Source: Sphaerisporangium aureirubrum
GTDB taxonomy: Bacteria > Actinomycetota > Actinomycetes > Streptosporangiales > Streptosporangiaceae
Assembly (NCBI RefSeq): GCF_042658925.1
Contig: NZ_JBHSRF010000037.1
Coordinates: 1 to 64,000, forward strand
DNA length: 64,000 bases
Direction: 5' to 3'
Shown: positions 6,954-15,465 of the stretch, in pieces
Layout of the letters: each line of letters opens with the position of its first letter
How positions within the stretch are numbered: the first letter of the stretch is position 1
Position numbers and translations under genes: made by a program
The notes under the pieces: generated by a model
What the model was told of the DNA's origin: nothing
The model's database searches: none
The model's input: the letters and a program-made list of their open reading frames with translations, nothing else

Positions 6954-9296
6954 GTGACGGTAACCGAGAACATGCCCGTGAGGGTGCGCGGGCGCGACGG
7001 CTCCGCCGAGCCGGTCGACCTCGGCAGGCTCGTCCGGGCGGTGGAGCGCCGGGCGGCCGGCCTGGGGGACGTCGACCCGCTGCGGGTGGCGACCAGGACG
7101 ATCGCCGGGCTGTACGACGGGGTGACCGCCGCCGAGGTGGAGCGGCTGGCCGTCCAGACCGCCGCCGAGCTGATCGGCGAGGAGCCGCAGTACTCCCGCC
7201 TGGCCGCCCGGCTGCTGTCGGCGTGCGTCGCCGATGAGGTGCGCGGCCAGGGCGTCGCGTCGTTCAGCCGGTCGATCCGGCTCGGCCACGAGCTGGGGCT
7301 GATCGGCGATGAGACGGCCCGGTTCGTCGCGGCCAACGCCCGCGAGCTGGACGACGCCGTCGACCCCGAGGGGGACCTGCGGTTCGAGTACTTCGGCCTG
7401 CGCACCGTCTACGACCGCTACCTGCTGCGCCACCCGGCCGGCAGGCAGGTGGTGGAGACCCCGCAGTACTGGCTGCTGCGGGTGGCCTGCGGCCTGTCCG
7501 CCACCGCGGCGGAGGCCGCCGGGTTCTACCGGCTGATGTCGTCGCTGGCCTACCTGCCGAGCTCGCCGACGCTGTTCAACTCCGGCACCCGGCACACCCA
7601 GATGTCGTCCTGTTATCTGGTCGACTCCCCGAGGGACGACCTCGGCTCCATCTACGAGCGGTACGCCCAGGTGGCGCGCCTGTCGAAGTTCGCCGGCGGC
7701 ATCGGCATCGCGTGGTCGCGGGTGCGGTCCAGGGGCGCGCTGATCCGGGGCACCAACGGCCGCTCCAACGGCATCGTGCCGTTCCTGCGCACCCTGGACG
7801 CGTCGGTGGCCGCGGTGAACCAGGGCGGGCGGCGCAAGGGCGCGGCCTGCGTGTACCTGGAGCCGTGGCACCCCGACGTCGAGGAGTTCCTGGAGCTGCG
7901 CGACAACACCGGCGAGGACGCGCGGCGCACCCACAACCTGAACCTGGCCAACTGGATCCCCGACGAGTTCATGCGCCGGGTGGAGGCCGACCAGATGTGG
8001 TCGCTGTTCGACCCCGACGAGGTGCCCGAGCTGCCCGACCTGTGGGGGGAGGAGTTCGACGCCGCCTACCGGGCCGCCGAGGAGCGGGGCCGCTTCGTCC
8101 GCCAGGTCCGGGCCCGCGACCTGTACGGCAGGATGATGCGCACGCTGGCCCAGACCGGCAACGGGTGGATGACGTTCAAGGACACCTCCAACCGGCTGTG
8201 CAACCAGACCGCCGGGCCCGGCGCGGTGGTCCACCTGTCCAACCTGTGCACCGAGATCATCGAGGTGTCCGGCGACGACGAGACCGCCGTGTGCAACCTC
8301 GGCTCGGTCAACCTGGCCGCGCACCTGACCGGTGACGGGATGGACTGGACGCGGCTGCGGGCCACCGTCCGGACCGCGGTGACGTTCCTGGACCGGGTGA
8401 TCGACATCAACTACTACCCGACCGAGCAGGCCGCGGCGAGCAACCCGCGCTGGCGCCCGGTCGGCCTCGGCGTGATGGGCCTCCAGGACGTCTTCTTCGC
8501 GCTGCGCCTGCCGTTCGACTCGGCGAAGGCCAGGGAGCTGTCCACCCGGATCGCCGAGGAGATCTACCTCACGGCGCTGGAGACCTCCGCCGAGATGGCC
8601 GAGCGGTACGGCGCCCACCCGGCCTACGACCGCACCCGCGCCGCCCAGGGCATGCTGCAGCCCGACCTGTGGGGGGTGACCGGCGCCCAGACCGCGCGGT
8701 GGGCGGCGCTGCGGCGGCGGATCGCCGCGCACGGGCTGCGCAACTCGCTGCTGATCGCGATCGCGCCGACCGCCACCATCGCCTCGATCGCGGGGTGCTA
8801 CGAGTGCGTCGAGCCCCAGGTGTCCAACCTCTTCAAGCGCGAGACCCTCAGCGGCGAGTTCCTGCAGATCAACACCGTGCTGGTCGCCGAGCTGAAGGCC
8901 CGCGGCCTGTGGGACCAGGAGACGCGGGACGCCGTCAAGCGGGCCGAGGGCTCGGTCCAGGGCATCGAGGCCCTCCCGGCGGAGGTGCGCGAGCTGTTCC
9001 GCACGGCGTGGGAGCTGCCGCAGCGCGCGCTGATCGACATGGCCGCCGCCCGGGGGCCGTACGTCGACCAGAGCCAGTCGCTCAACCTGTTCATGGGCTC
9101 CCCGACCATCGGCAAGCTCAGCTCGATGTACCTGCACGCCTGGAAGTCGGGCCTGAAGACGACGTACTACCTGCGCTCGCGCCCCGCGACCAGGATCCAG
9201 CAGGCCACGGTGACCGTGCCGGGCCCGGCGGCGCCCCTGGACGAGGCCGTCGCCTGCTCCCTGGAGAACCCCGAGTCCTGCGAGGCCTGCCAGTGA
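6954..9296 (+). CDS. nrdA: Ribonucleoside-diphosphate reductase, class I alpha subunit
   Basis: A 780-aa catalytic subunit that reduces ribonucleoside diphosphates to deoxyribonucleotides. An N-terminal ATP-cone spans roughly residues 1-95. The catalytic barrel shows the cysteine motifs SSCYLVD, NLCTEI and VCNLGSVNL, the PTATIASIAG loop, the paired tyrosines of the radical path in KTTYYLRSRP, and a C-terminal redox pair in SCEACQ. The GTG at 6954 follows GAGGAGAG, whereas a GTG at 6885 lies within the leader. It is controlled by the upstream cobalamin riboswitch and followed 38 nt later by nrdB. Confidence 0.97.
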   Translation: MTVTENMPVRVRGRDGSAEPVDLGRLVRAVERRAAGLGDVDPLRVATRTIAGLYDGVTAAEVERLAVQTAAELIGEEPQYSRLAARLLSACVADEVRGQGVASFSRSIRLGHELGLIGDETARFVAANARELDDAVDPEGDLRFEYFGLRTVYDRYLLRHPAGRQVVETPQYWLLRVACGLSATAAEAAGFYRLMSSLAYLPSSPTLFNSGTRHTQMSSCYLVDSPRDDLGSIYERYAQVARLSKFAGGIGIAWSRVRSRGALIRGTNGRSNGIVPFLRTLDASVAAVNQGGRRKGAACVYLEPWHPDVEEFLELRDNTGEDARRTHNLNLANWIPDEFMRRVEADQMWSLFDPDEVPELPDLWGEEFDAAYRAAEERGRFVRQVRARDLYGRMMRTLAQTGNGWMTFKDTSNRLCNQTAGPGAVVHLSNLCTEIIEVSGDDETAVCNLGSVNLAAHLTGDGMDWTRLRATVRTAVTFLDRVIDINYYPTEQAAASNPRWRPVGLGVMGLQDVFFALRLPFDSAKARELSTRIAEEIYLTALETSAEMAERYGAHPAYDRTRAAQGMLQPDLWGVTGAQTARWAALRRRIAAHGLRNSLLIAIAPTATIASIAGCYECVEPQVSNLFKRETLSGEFLQINTVLVAELKARGLWDQETRDAVKRAEGSVQGIEALPAEVRELFRTAWELPQRALIDMAAARGPYVDQSQSLNLFMGSPTIGKLSSMYLHAWKSGLKTTYYLRSRPATRIQQATVTVPGPAAPLDEAVACSLENPESCEACQ

Positions 9297-9334
9297 CGCC
9301 CGCCCCCGCCTCCCCCAGGAATGGAAAGGACATC

Positions 9335-10345
9335 GTGACCGAGGCCCCGATGCTGCTCGACCCGGGCATGGACCTGACCTTGCGGCCCATGCGCTACCCG
9401 CGCTTCTTCGACCGGTTCCGGGAGGCGATCAAGAACACCTGGACGGTCGAGGAGGTCGACCTGCACTCCGACCTCGCGGACCTGGCCCGCATGTCCCCGG
9501 CGGAACGGCACCTGATCGGCAGGCTGGTCGCGTTCTTCGCCACCGGCGACACGATCGTGGCCAACAACCTGGTGCTCAACCTCTACCAGCACGTCAACTC
9601 CCCGGAGGGACGGCTGTACCTGTCCCGGCAGCTGTTCGAGGAGGCGGTGCACGTCCAGTTCTACCTGAACCTGCTGGACACCTACGTGCCCGGCGAACGT
9701 GAGCGCTCCGAGGCGTTCGCCGCGATCGAGAACATCCCCTCGATCCGGAGCAAGGCCGAGTTCTGCTTCCGCTGGATCGACTCGCTCCACGGGCTGCGCG
9801 AGCTGCGCACCCGGGAGGACCGCCGGGCCTTCCTGCTCAACCTGATCTGCTTCGCCGCCTGCATCGAGGGGCTGTTCTTCTACGGCGCCTTCGCGTACGT
9901 GTACTTCCTGCGCTCACGGGGCCTGCTCAACGGCCTGGCCTCCGGCACGAACTGGGTGTTCCGCGACGAGTCACTGCACATGGCCTTCGCCTTCGACGTG
10001 GTGGACACCGTGCGCGCCGAGGAGCCCGGCCTGTTCGACGACGAGATGCGGCGCCAGGTCGGCGAGATGATCGCCGAGGCGGTGGACTGCGAGACCCGGT
10101 TCGCCGAGGACCTGCTCGGCGGGGGAGTGCCCGGCCTGTCCCTGGCGGACATGCGCGCCTACCTGGAGCACGTGGCCGACCGGCGGCTCGCCCAGCTGGG
10201 CATCCCCCCGAGGTACGGGGCCCGCAACCCCTTCGCCTTCATGGAGCTGCAGGACGTCCAGGAGCTGTCCAACTTCTTCGAGCGGCGGGTGTCGGCGTAC
10301 CAGGTCGGGGTGACCGGCACGGTCGGCTTCGACGACGACTTCTGA
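9335..10345 (+). CDS. nrdB: Ribonucleoside-diphosphate reductase, class I beta subunit
   Basis: A 336-aa radical-generating subunit. The di-metal ligands are visible in GDTIVANN, FEEAVHVQFY, CIEGLFFYGAF and RDESLHMAF. The tyrosine seven residues after the first FEE ligand glutamate occupies the radical-tyrosine position, so this looks like a tyrosyl-radical class Ia/Ib enzyme rather than the Phe-containing class Ic type. The C-terminal FDDDF tail is the usual docking peptide for NrdA. The GTG at 9335 follows GGAAAGGA. It forms an operon with nrdA under the B12 riboswitch. No nrdR/nrdS gene follows. Confidence 0.97.
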   Translation: MTEAPMLLDPGMDLTLRPMRYPRFFDRFREAIKNTWTVEEVDLHSDLADLARMSPAERHLIGRLVAFFATGDTIVANNLVLNLYQHVNSPEGRLYLSRQLFEEAVHVQFYLNLLDTYVPGERERSEAFAAIENIPSIRSKAEFCFRWIDSLHGLRELRTREDRRAFLLNLICFAACIEGLFFYGAFAYVYFLRSRGLLNGLASGTNWVFRDESLHMAFAFDVVDTVRAEEPGLFDDEMRRQVGEMIAEAVDCETRFAEDLLGGGVPGLSLADMRAYLEHVADRRLAQLGIPPRYGARNPFAFMELQDVQELSNFFERRVSAYQVGVTGTVGFDDDF

Positions 10346-10346
10346 C

Positions 10347-10403
10347 GCGGGCCCGTCCGGAGGGGGCCGCCGCCCAAGGCGGATCTTTACCGGACGAGCC
10401 CGC
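10347..10403 (+). terminator. Inverted repeat after nrdB
   Basis: A 14-bp stem (10347-10360 with 10390-10403, one mismatch) encloses a 29-nt loop directly after the nrdB stop. It lacks a T-run but is placed as a terminator for nrdAB, between convergent genes. Confidence 0.65.
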
Positions 10404-10420
10404 GGGCCCGGGGGGACGGG

Positions 10421-10466
10421 CCGCACGGGCCGCGTGGTCTCGGTGTGCTCCGCGCGGCCCGTACGG
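10421..10466 (-). terminator. Inverted repeat after aceA
   Basis: A second stem (10421-10434 with 10453-10466, one mismatch) lies just beyond the aceA stop. Each of the two convergent operons thus has its own hairpin. Confidence 0.6.
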
Positions 10467-10470
10467 CGTT

Positions 10471-11763
10471 TCAGTGGGTGGCGGCGAACTGCTCGGATTC
10501 GGTGGAGCCCTTCAGGGCCACGGTCGAGGAGTCGGGCGCGACGGCCGTGCTGACCAGGTCGAAGTACCCGGTGCCGACCTCCCGCTGGTGGCGGGTGGCG
10601 GTGTAGCCGTTGCGCTCGGCGGCGAACTCCTCCTCCTGGAGGCGGACGTAGGCCGGCATGCCGTCGTCGGCGTAGCCGCGGGCCAGGTCGAACATCGAGT
10701 AGTTCAGCGAGTGGAAGCCCGCCAGGGTGATGAACTGGAAGCGGTACCCCATGTGGCCGAGCTCGCGCTGGAACTTGGCGATGGTGGCGTCGTCGAGGTG
10801 CTTCCTCCAGTTGAACGACGGCGAGCAGTTGTAGGCGAGCATCTGGCCGGGGTACTCGGCCTTGATCGCCTCGGCGAAGCGGCGGGCCACGTCCAGGTCC
10901 GGCGTGGAGGTCTCCATCCACAGCAGGTCGGAGTACGGCGCGTAGGCCAGGCCGCGCGCGACGCAGGCCTCCACGCCGTTGCGCACCCGGTAGAACCCCT
11001 CGGCGGTGCGCTCGCCGGTGGCGAACACCGCGTCGCGCGGGTCGACGTCGCTGGTCAGGAGCGTCGCGGCCTGGGCGTCGGTCCGCGCGATGATCAGGGT
11101 CGGCACGTCGCAGACGTCCGCCGCGAGGCGGGCCGCGTTGAGGGTCTTGATGTGCTGGCCGGTGGGGATGAGCACCTTGCCGCCGAGGTGGCCGCACTTC
11201 TTCTCCGAGGCGAGCTGGTCCTCCCAGTGCACCCCGGCGGCGCCGGCGGCGATCATGCCCTTCATGAGCTCGAAGGCGTTGAGCACGCCCCCGAAGCCCG
11301 CCTCGGCGTCGGCGACGATGGGCGCGAGCCAGTGCGGTGCCCTGGCGTCGCCCTCCGACCAGGTGATCTGGTCGGCGCGCAGCAGGGCGTTGTTGATGCG
11401 GCGCACCACGGCGGGCACCGAGTTGGCCGGGTAGAGGCTCTGGTCGGGGTAGGTCTGGCCGCCCAGGTTGGCGTCGGCGGCGACCTGCCAGCCGGACAGA
11501 TAGATGGCCTTCAGGCCTGCCTTCACCTGCTGGACGGCCTGGTTGCCGGTCAGCGCGCCGAGCGCGTGCACGTAGTCCTCGGTCTGAAGCAGTGACCACA
11601 GCCGCTCGGCGCCGAGGCGGGCGAGAGTGTGTTCCTCCTGCACGGAGCCGCGGAGGCGAACGACGTCTTCGGCCGTGTAGGTCCGATCGACGTTCGTCCA
11701 GCGCGGGTCGTTCTCCCACTCACGCCGCAGTTCGTCTGCAGCTCCCTTGAGGCGATCTTTCAT
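10471..11763 (-). CDS. aceA: Isocitrate lyase
   Basis: A 430-aa glyoxylate-cycle enzyme that cleaves isocitrate to glyoxylate and succinate. The catalytic signature KKCGHLGGKV is intact, preceded by GVHWEDQ and followed by LIARTDA and the lid-region NCSPSFNW. Length and sequence fit the short actinobacterial ICL1 type. The ATG at 11763 has AAGGAG 6 nt upstream. It is divergent from a RamB-like regulator, the known controller of aceA in Corynebacterium, and the gap contains RamB-like motifs. Expression is therefore expected during growth on acetate or fatty acids. Confidence 0.97.
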   Translation of the reverse strand: MKDRLKGAADELRREWENDPRWTNVDRTYTAEDVVRLRGSVQEEHTLARLGAERLWSLLQTEDYVHALGALTGNQAVQQVKAGLKAIYLSGWQVAADANLGGQTYPDQSLYPANSVPAVVRRINNALLRADQITWSEGDARAPHWLAPIVADAEAGFGGVLNAFELMKGMIAAGAAGVHWEDQLASEKKCGHLGGKVLIPTGQHIKTLNAARLAADVCDVPTLIIARTDAQAATLLTSDVDPRDAVFATGERTAEGFYRVRNGVEACVARGLAYAPYSDLLWMETSTPDLDVARRFAEAIKAEYPGQMLAYNCSPSFNWRKHLDDATIAKFQRELGHMGYRFQFITLAGFHSLNYSMFDLARGYADDGMPAYVRLQEEEFAAERNGYTATRHQREVGTGYFDLVSTAVAPDSSTVALKGSTESEQFAATH

Positions 11764-11900
11764 TTTTTGCTCCTTCGGCGTCCTCTGGGCGCTTGCTTCG
11801 AGTCTGCGACGGGGGCGGAGCAGAACAAAGTCCTGATCAAGGAAAAACTCAGCGAACTTTCGTCTGACACCAATACTGGCCAGTCTTCTGCCGTGAAGAA

Positions 11901-11912
11901 ATGCAAAGTTTT
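11901..11912 (-). promoter_or_regulatory. RamB-like operator
   Basis: On the minus strand the sequence reads AAAACTTTGCAT. It differs at few positions from the published corynebacterial RamB consensus as I recall it (AAACTTTGCAAA-like). It lies about 140 bp upstream of aceA. Binding is inferred. Confidence 0.5.
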
Positions 11913-12108
11913 CGCTATGGCCTAGACCAATTCTTGTGACTTGGATCACTGAGCAGTGCCCGACGAATGCCCATATAGCCCTATAAACAGGGATAAATCG
12001 CCGAGCTGCTTCTTCGTAGATCGGGCCAAACCCTCCTTGACCCACCCTCCGCCCCCGGCACGGCCGGTTGGTGACCGGAGTCACTGGAAGAACCGTGAAA
12101 TTTGCGCT

Positions 12109-12114
12109 TAGGAT
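12109..12114 (+). promoter_or_regulatory. -10 element suggesting a leaderless mRNA
   Basis: TAGGAT ends 6 nt before the ATG at 12121. No Shine-Dalgarno sequence precedes that ATG. A start of transcription at or next to the A of ATG would give a leaderless message, common in actinobacteria. Confidence 0.5.
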
Positions 12115-12120
12115 CGTGGT

Positions 12121-13590
12121 ATGGCGTCCTTGGTGGGGGAAGAACCGCTGACTTTGACCCAGGAGCTGGACCTCCTCGCGTTCGGTCAGCGTCTGCGTCA
12201 CCTGCGCAAGCAGCGCGGTCTGACCCTGTCCGAGCTCGGCGAGCGGGTGGGCCGCGCCCCGAGCCAGCTCTCCCTGCTGGAGAACGGCAAGCGCGAGCCC
12301 AAGCTGTCGCTGCTGAAGTCCCTCGCCTCGGCGCTGTCGGTGCCGGTCGAGGAGCTGCTGCGCCGCCAGGCCCCGAGCCGCCGCGCCCAGCTGGAGATCG
12401 CCCTGGAGGAGGCGCAGCGCGACCCGCTGTACGCCGGCCTCGGCCTGTCCCGGCTCAAGGTCTCCGCCCGCGTGCCCAACGACGTGCTGGAGCACATCCT
12501 CGGCCTGTACGAGGAGCTGCGCGCCCGCCAGGCCAGGGGCACCGCCACGCCCGAGGAGGCCAGGGCCGCCAACGCCGAGCTGCGCCGCAAGCAGCGCGAG
12601 CAGGGCAACTACTTCGCCGAGATCGAGGCCGCCGCCGCCGAGGCCCTCGCCGCGGTCGGCTACCGCACCGGCGCGCTGTCCCAGGGCACCGTCCAGGCCC
12701 TGGTCACCCACTTCGGCTTCACCGTGCGCAACGTCCAGGACCTCCCGAGGTCGGTCCGCTCCATCACCGATCTGCGCAACCGCCGCATCTACGTGAAGAA
12801 CGAGCAGCTCGGCATGCACACGCCGCGCACCATCCTGCTCCAGACCCTCGGCCACCTGGCGCTCGGCCACCACCGCCCGCGCGACTTCGCCGACTTCCTG
12901 CGCCAGCGCACCGAGGCCAACTACTTCGCCGCCGCCGTCCTGGTCCCCGAGGCCACCGCGGTGCCGTACCTCCGCGAGGCCAAGCAGAACCGCGCGCTGT
13001 CGGTGGAGGACCTGCGCGACGTGTTCGCCGTCTCCTACGAGATGGCCGCGCACCGCTTCACCAACCTCGCCACCCACCACCTGGACCTCGCGTGCCACTT
13101 CGTGCGCAACGACGCCGGGGGCATCATCTACAAGGCCTACGAGAACGACGGCATCGTGTTCCCCGCCGACGAGCAGGGCGCCATCGAGGGCCAGCGCATG
13201 TGCCTGCGCTGGTCGGGCCGCCAGGTCTTCCTGACGCCCGACCGCTTCTCGGTGCACTACCAGTACTCCGACTCGCCGACCGGCACCTACTTCTGCGTGG
13301 CGCACGTCGACCCCTCCCGGGAGCGGGACTTCGCGATCACACTCGGCGTGCCGTACCGCGAGTCGCGGTGGTTCCGCGGCCGGGAGACCACCAACCGCAC
13401 GCGGTCGGACTGCCCGTCGGGTGACTGCTGCCGCCGCCCGCCCGCCGAGCTGACCCAGCGCTGGGAGGGCTACGCCTGGCCGTCGGCGCGGGCCAACTCC
13501 CACGTCCTGGCCGCGCTGCCCCCCGGGTCGTTCCCCGGCGTGGACGAGGCCGACGTGTACACCTTCCTGGAGCGCCATGCCGCCGTCTGA
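12121..13590 (+). CDS. ramB: RamB-like XRE regulator with ImmA/IrrE and DUF2083 domains
   Basis: A 489-aa regulator. Residues 18-75 form an XRE helix-turn-helix (GLTLSELGERVGRAPSQLS). A middle ImmA/IrrE-type domain follows; its helix is LGHLALGHH, so the usual HExxH glutamate is absent. A DUF2083/short-chain acyl regulator domain is C-terminal, with SDCPSGDCC cysteines. This architecture is that of RamB, which controls acetate and propionate metabolism and aceA/aceB in Corynebacterium and Mycobacterium. The divergent aceA and RamB-like motifs support the assignment. The symbol is by family and context. Confidence 0.88.
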   Translation: MASLVGEEPLTLTQELDLLAFGQRLRHLRKQRGLTLSELGERVGRAPSQLSLLENGKREPKLSLLKSLASALSVPVEELLRRQAPSRRAQLEIALEEAQRDPLYAGLGLSRLKVSARVPNDVLEHILGLYEELRARQARGTATPEEARAANAELRRKQREQGNYFAEIEAAAAEALAAVGYRTGALSQGTVQALVTHFGFTVRNVQDLPRSVRSITDLRNRRIYVKNEQLGMHTPRTILLQTLGHLALGHHRPRDFADFLRQRTEANYFAAAVLVPEATAVPYLREAKQNRALSVEDLRDVFAVSYEMAAHRFTNLATHHLDLACHFVRNDAGGIIYKAYENDGIVFPADEQGAIEGQRMCLRWSGRQVFLTPDRFSVHYQYSDSPTGTYFCVAHVDPSRERDFAITLGVPYRESRWFRGRETTNRTRSDCPSGDCCRRPPAELTQRWEGYAWPSARANSHVLAALPPGSFPGVDEADVYTFLERHAAV

Positions 13591-13647
13591 GCCCGGATCA
13601 CGATGAATCGTGCTGTTCGCGGGCGCATAGAGTGATGGAAATGTGCT

Positions 13648-14643
13648 GTGACGGGGGGTTCGTGCGTGCTGCCTGAGGTCGAAAAGTGGCTGCGCGCCCG
13701 CACCACCGCGTCCGCCGACTGGCCCCTGGAGGCGCTGCTGGCCGCCAAGGGCGCCACCACGATCAGCGTCGTGCTGCCCGCCAGGAACGAGGAGGCGACC
13801 GTCGGGGACATCGTCGCCGCCATCCGCCGCGACCTGATGGACGCCGCGCCGCTGGTGGACGAGCTGATCGTCGTCGACTCCCGCTCCGCCGACGACACCG
13901 CCGCGCGGGCGGCGCGGGCCGGGGCCAAGGTGTTCACCCAGGACGAGATCCTGCCCGGCCTGCCCGCCATGGACGGCAAGGGCGACGTGCTGTGGAAGTC
14001 GCTCGCCGTCACCACCGGCGACCTGCTGGTGTTCGTGGACGCCGACCTGCGCGAGTTCCGCACCTCCTTCGTCACCGGCCTGCTCGGCCCGCTGCTCGCC
14101 GACCCCTCGGTGGTGCTGGTCAAGGGCTGCTACGACCGGCCGCTGCGCGAGGCTGGCGAGGGCGGCGGCCGGGTCACCGAGCTGGTCGCCCGGCCCCTGC
14201 TCAACCTGCACTGGCCCCTGCTGGCCGGCTTCGTCCAGCCGCTGGCCGGCGAGTACGCCGCGCGCCGCTCCGCGCTGGAGCGGGTGCCGTTCGCCACCGG
14301 GTACGGCGTGGAGCTCGGCCTGCTGATCGACCTGCTCGACCAGGCGGGGCTGGACGCGCTCGCCCAGGTCGACCTCGGCAGGCGCGTGCACTCCCACCAG
14401 TCCACCGAGGCGCTCGGCGTGATGGCCGGCCAGATCATGCACACCGCGTGGGCGCGCCTGGAGCGCGAGTGCAAGGTGATCTCCCTGCACACCCCCGCCT
14501 CCGGTCTCACCCAGTTCCGCCGCGGCGGCGCCGGCCACGTCCCGGTGGTCAGGGACGTGCTGCCCGGCGAGCGCCCGCCCATCCTGGAGGTCCGGGAGTA
14601 CGCCCCCGAGCCGCGCCCCGCGTCCGGCACCCCCGCGCCCTGA
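13648..14643 (+). CDS. gpgS: Glucosyl-3-phosphoglycerate synthase
   Basis: A 331-aa GT81-type glycosyltransferase. It shows the N-terminal nucleotide-sugar fold (ISVVLPARNEEATVGDIV), the VDSRSADDT segment, the metal-binding DAD in FVDADLREF and the acceptor loop around GYGVELGLLIDLL. It transfers glucose to 3-phosphoglycerate, the first step toward glucosylglycerate and methylglucose lipopolysaccharides. The GTG at 13648 is taken as start; a GTG at 13666 behind a G-run is an alternative. A TAGAGT hexamer lies at 13628-13633. Confidence 0.9.
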   Translation: MTGGSCVLPEVEKWLRARTTASADWPLEALLAAKGATTISVVLPARNEEATVGDIVAAIRRDLMDAAPLVDELIVVDSRSADDTAARAARAGAKVFTQDEILPGLPAMDGKGDVLWKSLAVTTGDLLVFVDADLREFRTSFVTGLLGPLLADPSVVLVKGCYDRPLREAGEGGGRVTELVARPLLNLHWPLLAGFVQPLAGEYAARRSALERVPFATGYGVELGLLIDLLDQAGLDALAQVDLGRRVHSHQSTEALGVMAGQIMHTAWARLERECKVISLHTPASGLTQFRRGGAGHVPVVRDVLPGERPPILEVREYAPEPRPASGTPAP

Positions 14644-14712
14644 CACCCGGGCGGCGGCGATCGCCGCGCCGGGCCGGGCGATGTCGTCATCCGCCGCTGA
14701 CCGGCCGGGACG

Positions 14713-15318
14713 TCAGCCGGTGAGGACCTCCAGAGGGACGCCGACCTCGGTGGCGGCGGCCGTGCGGACCAGGTCGGCCAGGCGGGCGCGGGTGAGGACG
14801 CGCTTGTGCACGGTGGCCTGGACGGCCAGGCCGTCGATCAGGGAGACGATGCGCCAGGTGGCGGCGTCGGGGTCGGGGCAGTGGAACACGCCCTCGGCGA
14901 CGCCGTCGTCCAGGATGCGGCGCAGCGCCTGCTTCCAGCACAGGTCGATGTTGCGCGACACCTCCTCCAGCACCGTGCTGCGCAGCGACTCCGACCAGGC
15001 GTCGATCCACAGCGCCCATGACTTGGACTTGCCGCTCGGGGAGTACAGCCGCAGCAGGTCCCGCAACCGGGTCAGCGGCGGGCCGCCGGACTCCTGCAGC
15101 TTGGCCAGGGCTTCCAGGTCGCGCTGGGCCGCGTAGGCGAAGGCCTCGGCGAACAGGCGGTCCTTGGTGGAGAAGTGGTAGAAGAGCAGGCCCTGGCTGA
15201 CCCCGGCCGCGCGGGCGATGTCGACGGTGCGCGTGTGGCCGAAGCCCTGGGCGGCGATCACTTCACAGGCGGTCCTGAGAAGATCATCCCTACGAATCCG
15301 GCCGAATCCTCGTGCCAC
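14713..15318 (-). CDS. TetR-family transcriptional regulator
   Basis: A 201-aa repressor with an N-terminal TetR helix-turn-helix (TVDIARAAGVSQGLLFYHFSTK) and an all-helical ligand domain of the BetI/C6 type. It starts with GTG at 15318 and is divergent from the amidohydrolase-EamA-CocE operon, whose promoter gap contains a matching inverted repeat. It is therefore the likely local repressor. The ligand is unknown, plausibly the substrate or product of the neighbouring hydrolases. Confidence 0.9.
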   Translation of the reverse strand: MARGFGRIRRDDLLRTACEVIAAQGFGHTRTVDIARAAGVSQGLLFYHFSTKDRLFAEAFAYAAQRDLEALAKLQESGGPPLTRLRDLLRLYSPSGKSKSWALWIDAWSESLRSTVLEEVSRNIDLCWKQALRRILDDGVAEGVFHCPDPDAATWRIVSLIDGLAVQATVHKRVLTRARLADLVRTAAATEVGVPLEVLTG

Positions 15319-15421
15319 AGGGGAACCCTAGCGCGACCCGGGCGTCGCTCAGGCGCAAAACGGGCGCCGCACCGGTCGCACGCTTGGGCAAATCCGCCAT
15401 TGTCATGCTCAACCGCGATGT

Positions 15422-15441
15422 GTTTGAGTGGCGGCTCAGAC
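15422..15441. promoter_or_regulatory. Candidate TetR operator
   Basis: GTTTGAG (15422-15428) and CTCAGAC (15435-15441) form an inverted repeat with one mismatch and a 6-bp spacer. It lies 24 bp before the amidohydrolase start in the gap shared with the TetR gene. Size and position fit TetR operators. Confidence 0.5.
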
Positions 15442-15465
15442 GGCGGCGACGGAAAGGGTGCCCCG

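Larger units (their letters stand above)
11764..12120. promoter_or_regulatory. Divergent aceA / ramB-like control region
   Basis: This 357-bp gap is AT-richer than its surroundings. It contains several sequences with the ACTTTG core of corynebacterial RamB sites: GGACTTTGTTC (minus strand, 11823-11833), GAACTTTCG (near 11854-11862) and AAAACTTTGCAT (minus strand, 11901-11912). AAATTTGCGC overlaps the regulator's own promoter near 12098-12107. No gene was seen in the gap. Confidence 0.6.

Noticed and set aside
6582..9137. 851-aa minus-strand open frame over nrdA
   Set aside because: It is a GC-driven antisense frame opposite a clear nrdA. Its translation is Gly/Arg/Pro/Val-rich without domains and it extends into the riboswitch.
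10471..14646. 1391-aa minus-strand frame reaching from aceA through the ramB-like gene and gpgS
   Set aside because: Only the 10471-11763 part is isocitrate lyase. The upstream extension is antisense to two well-supported genes and crosses the divergent promoter.
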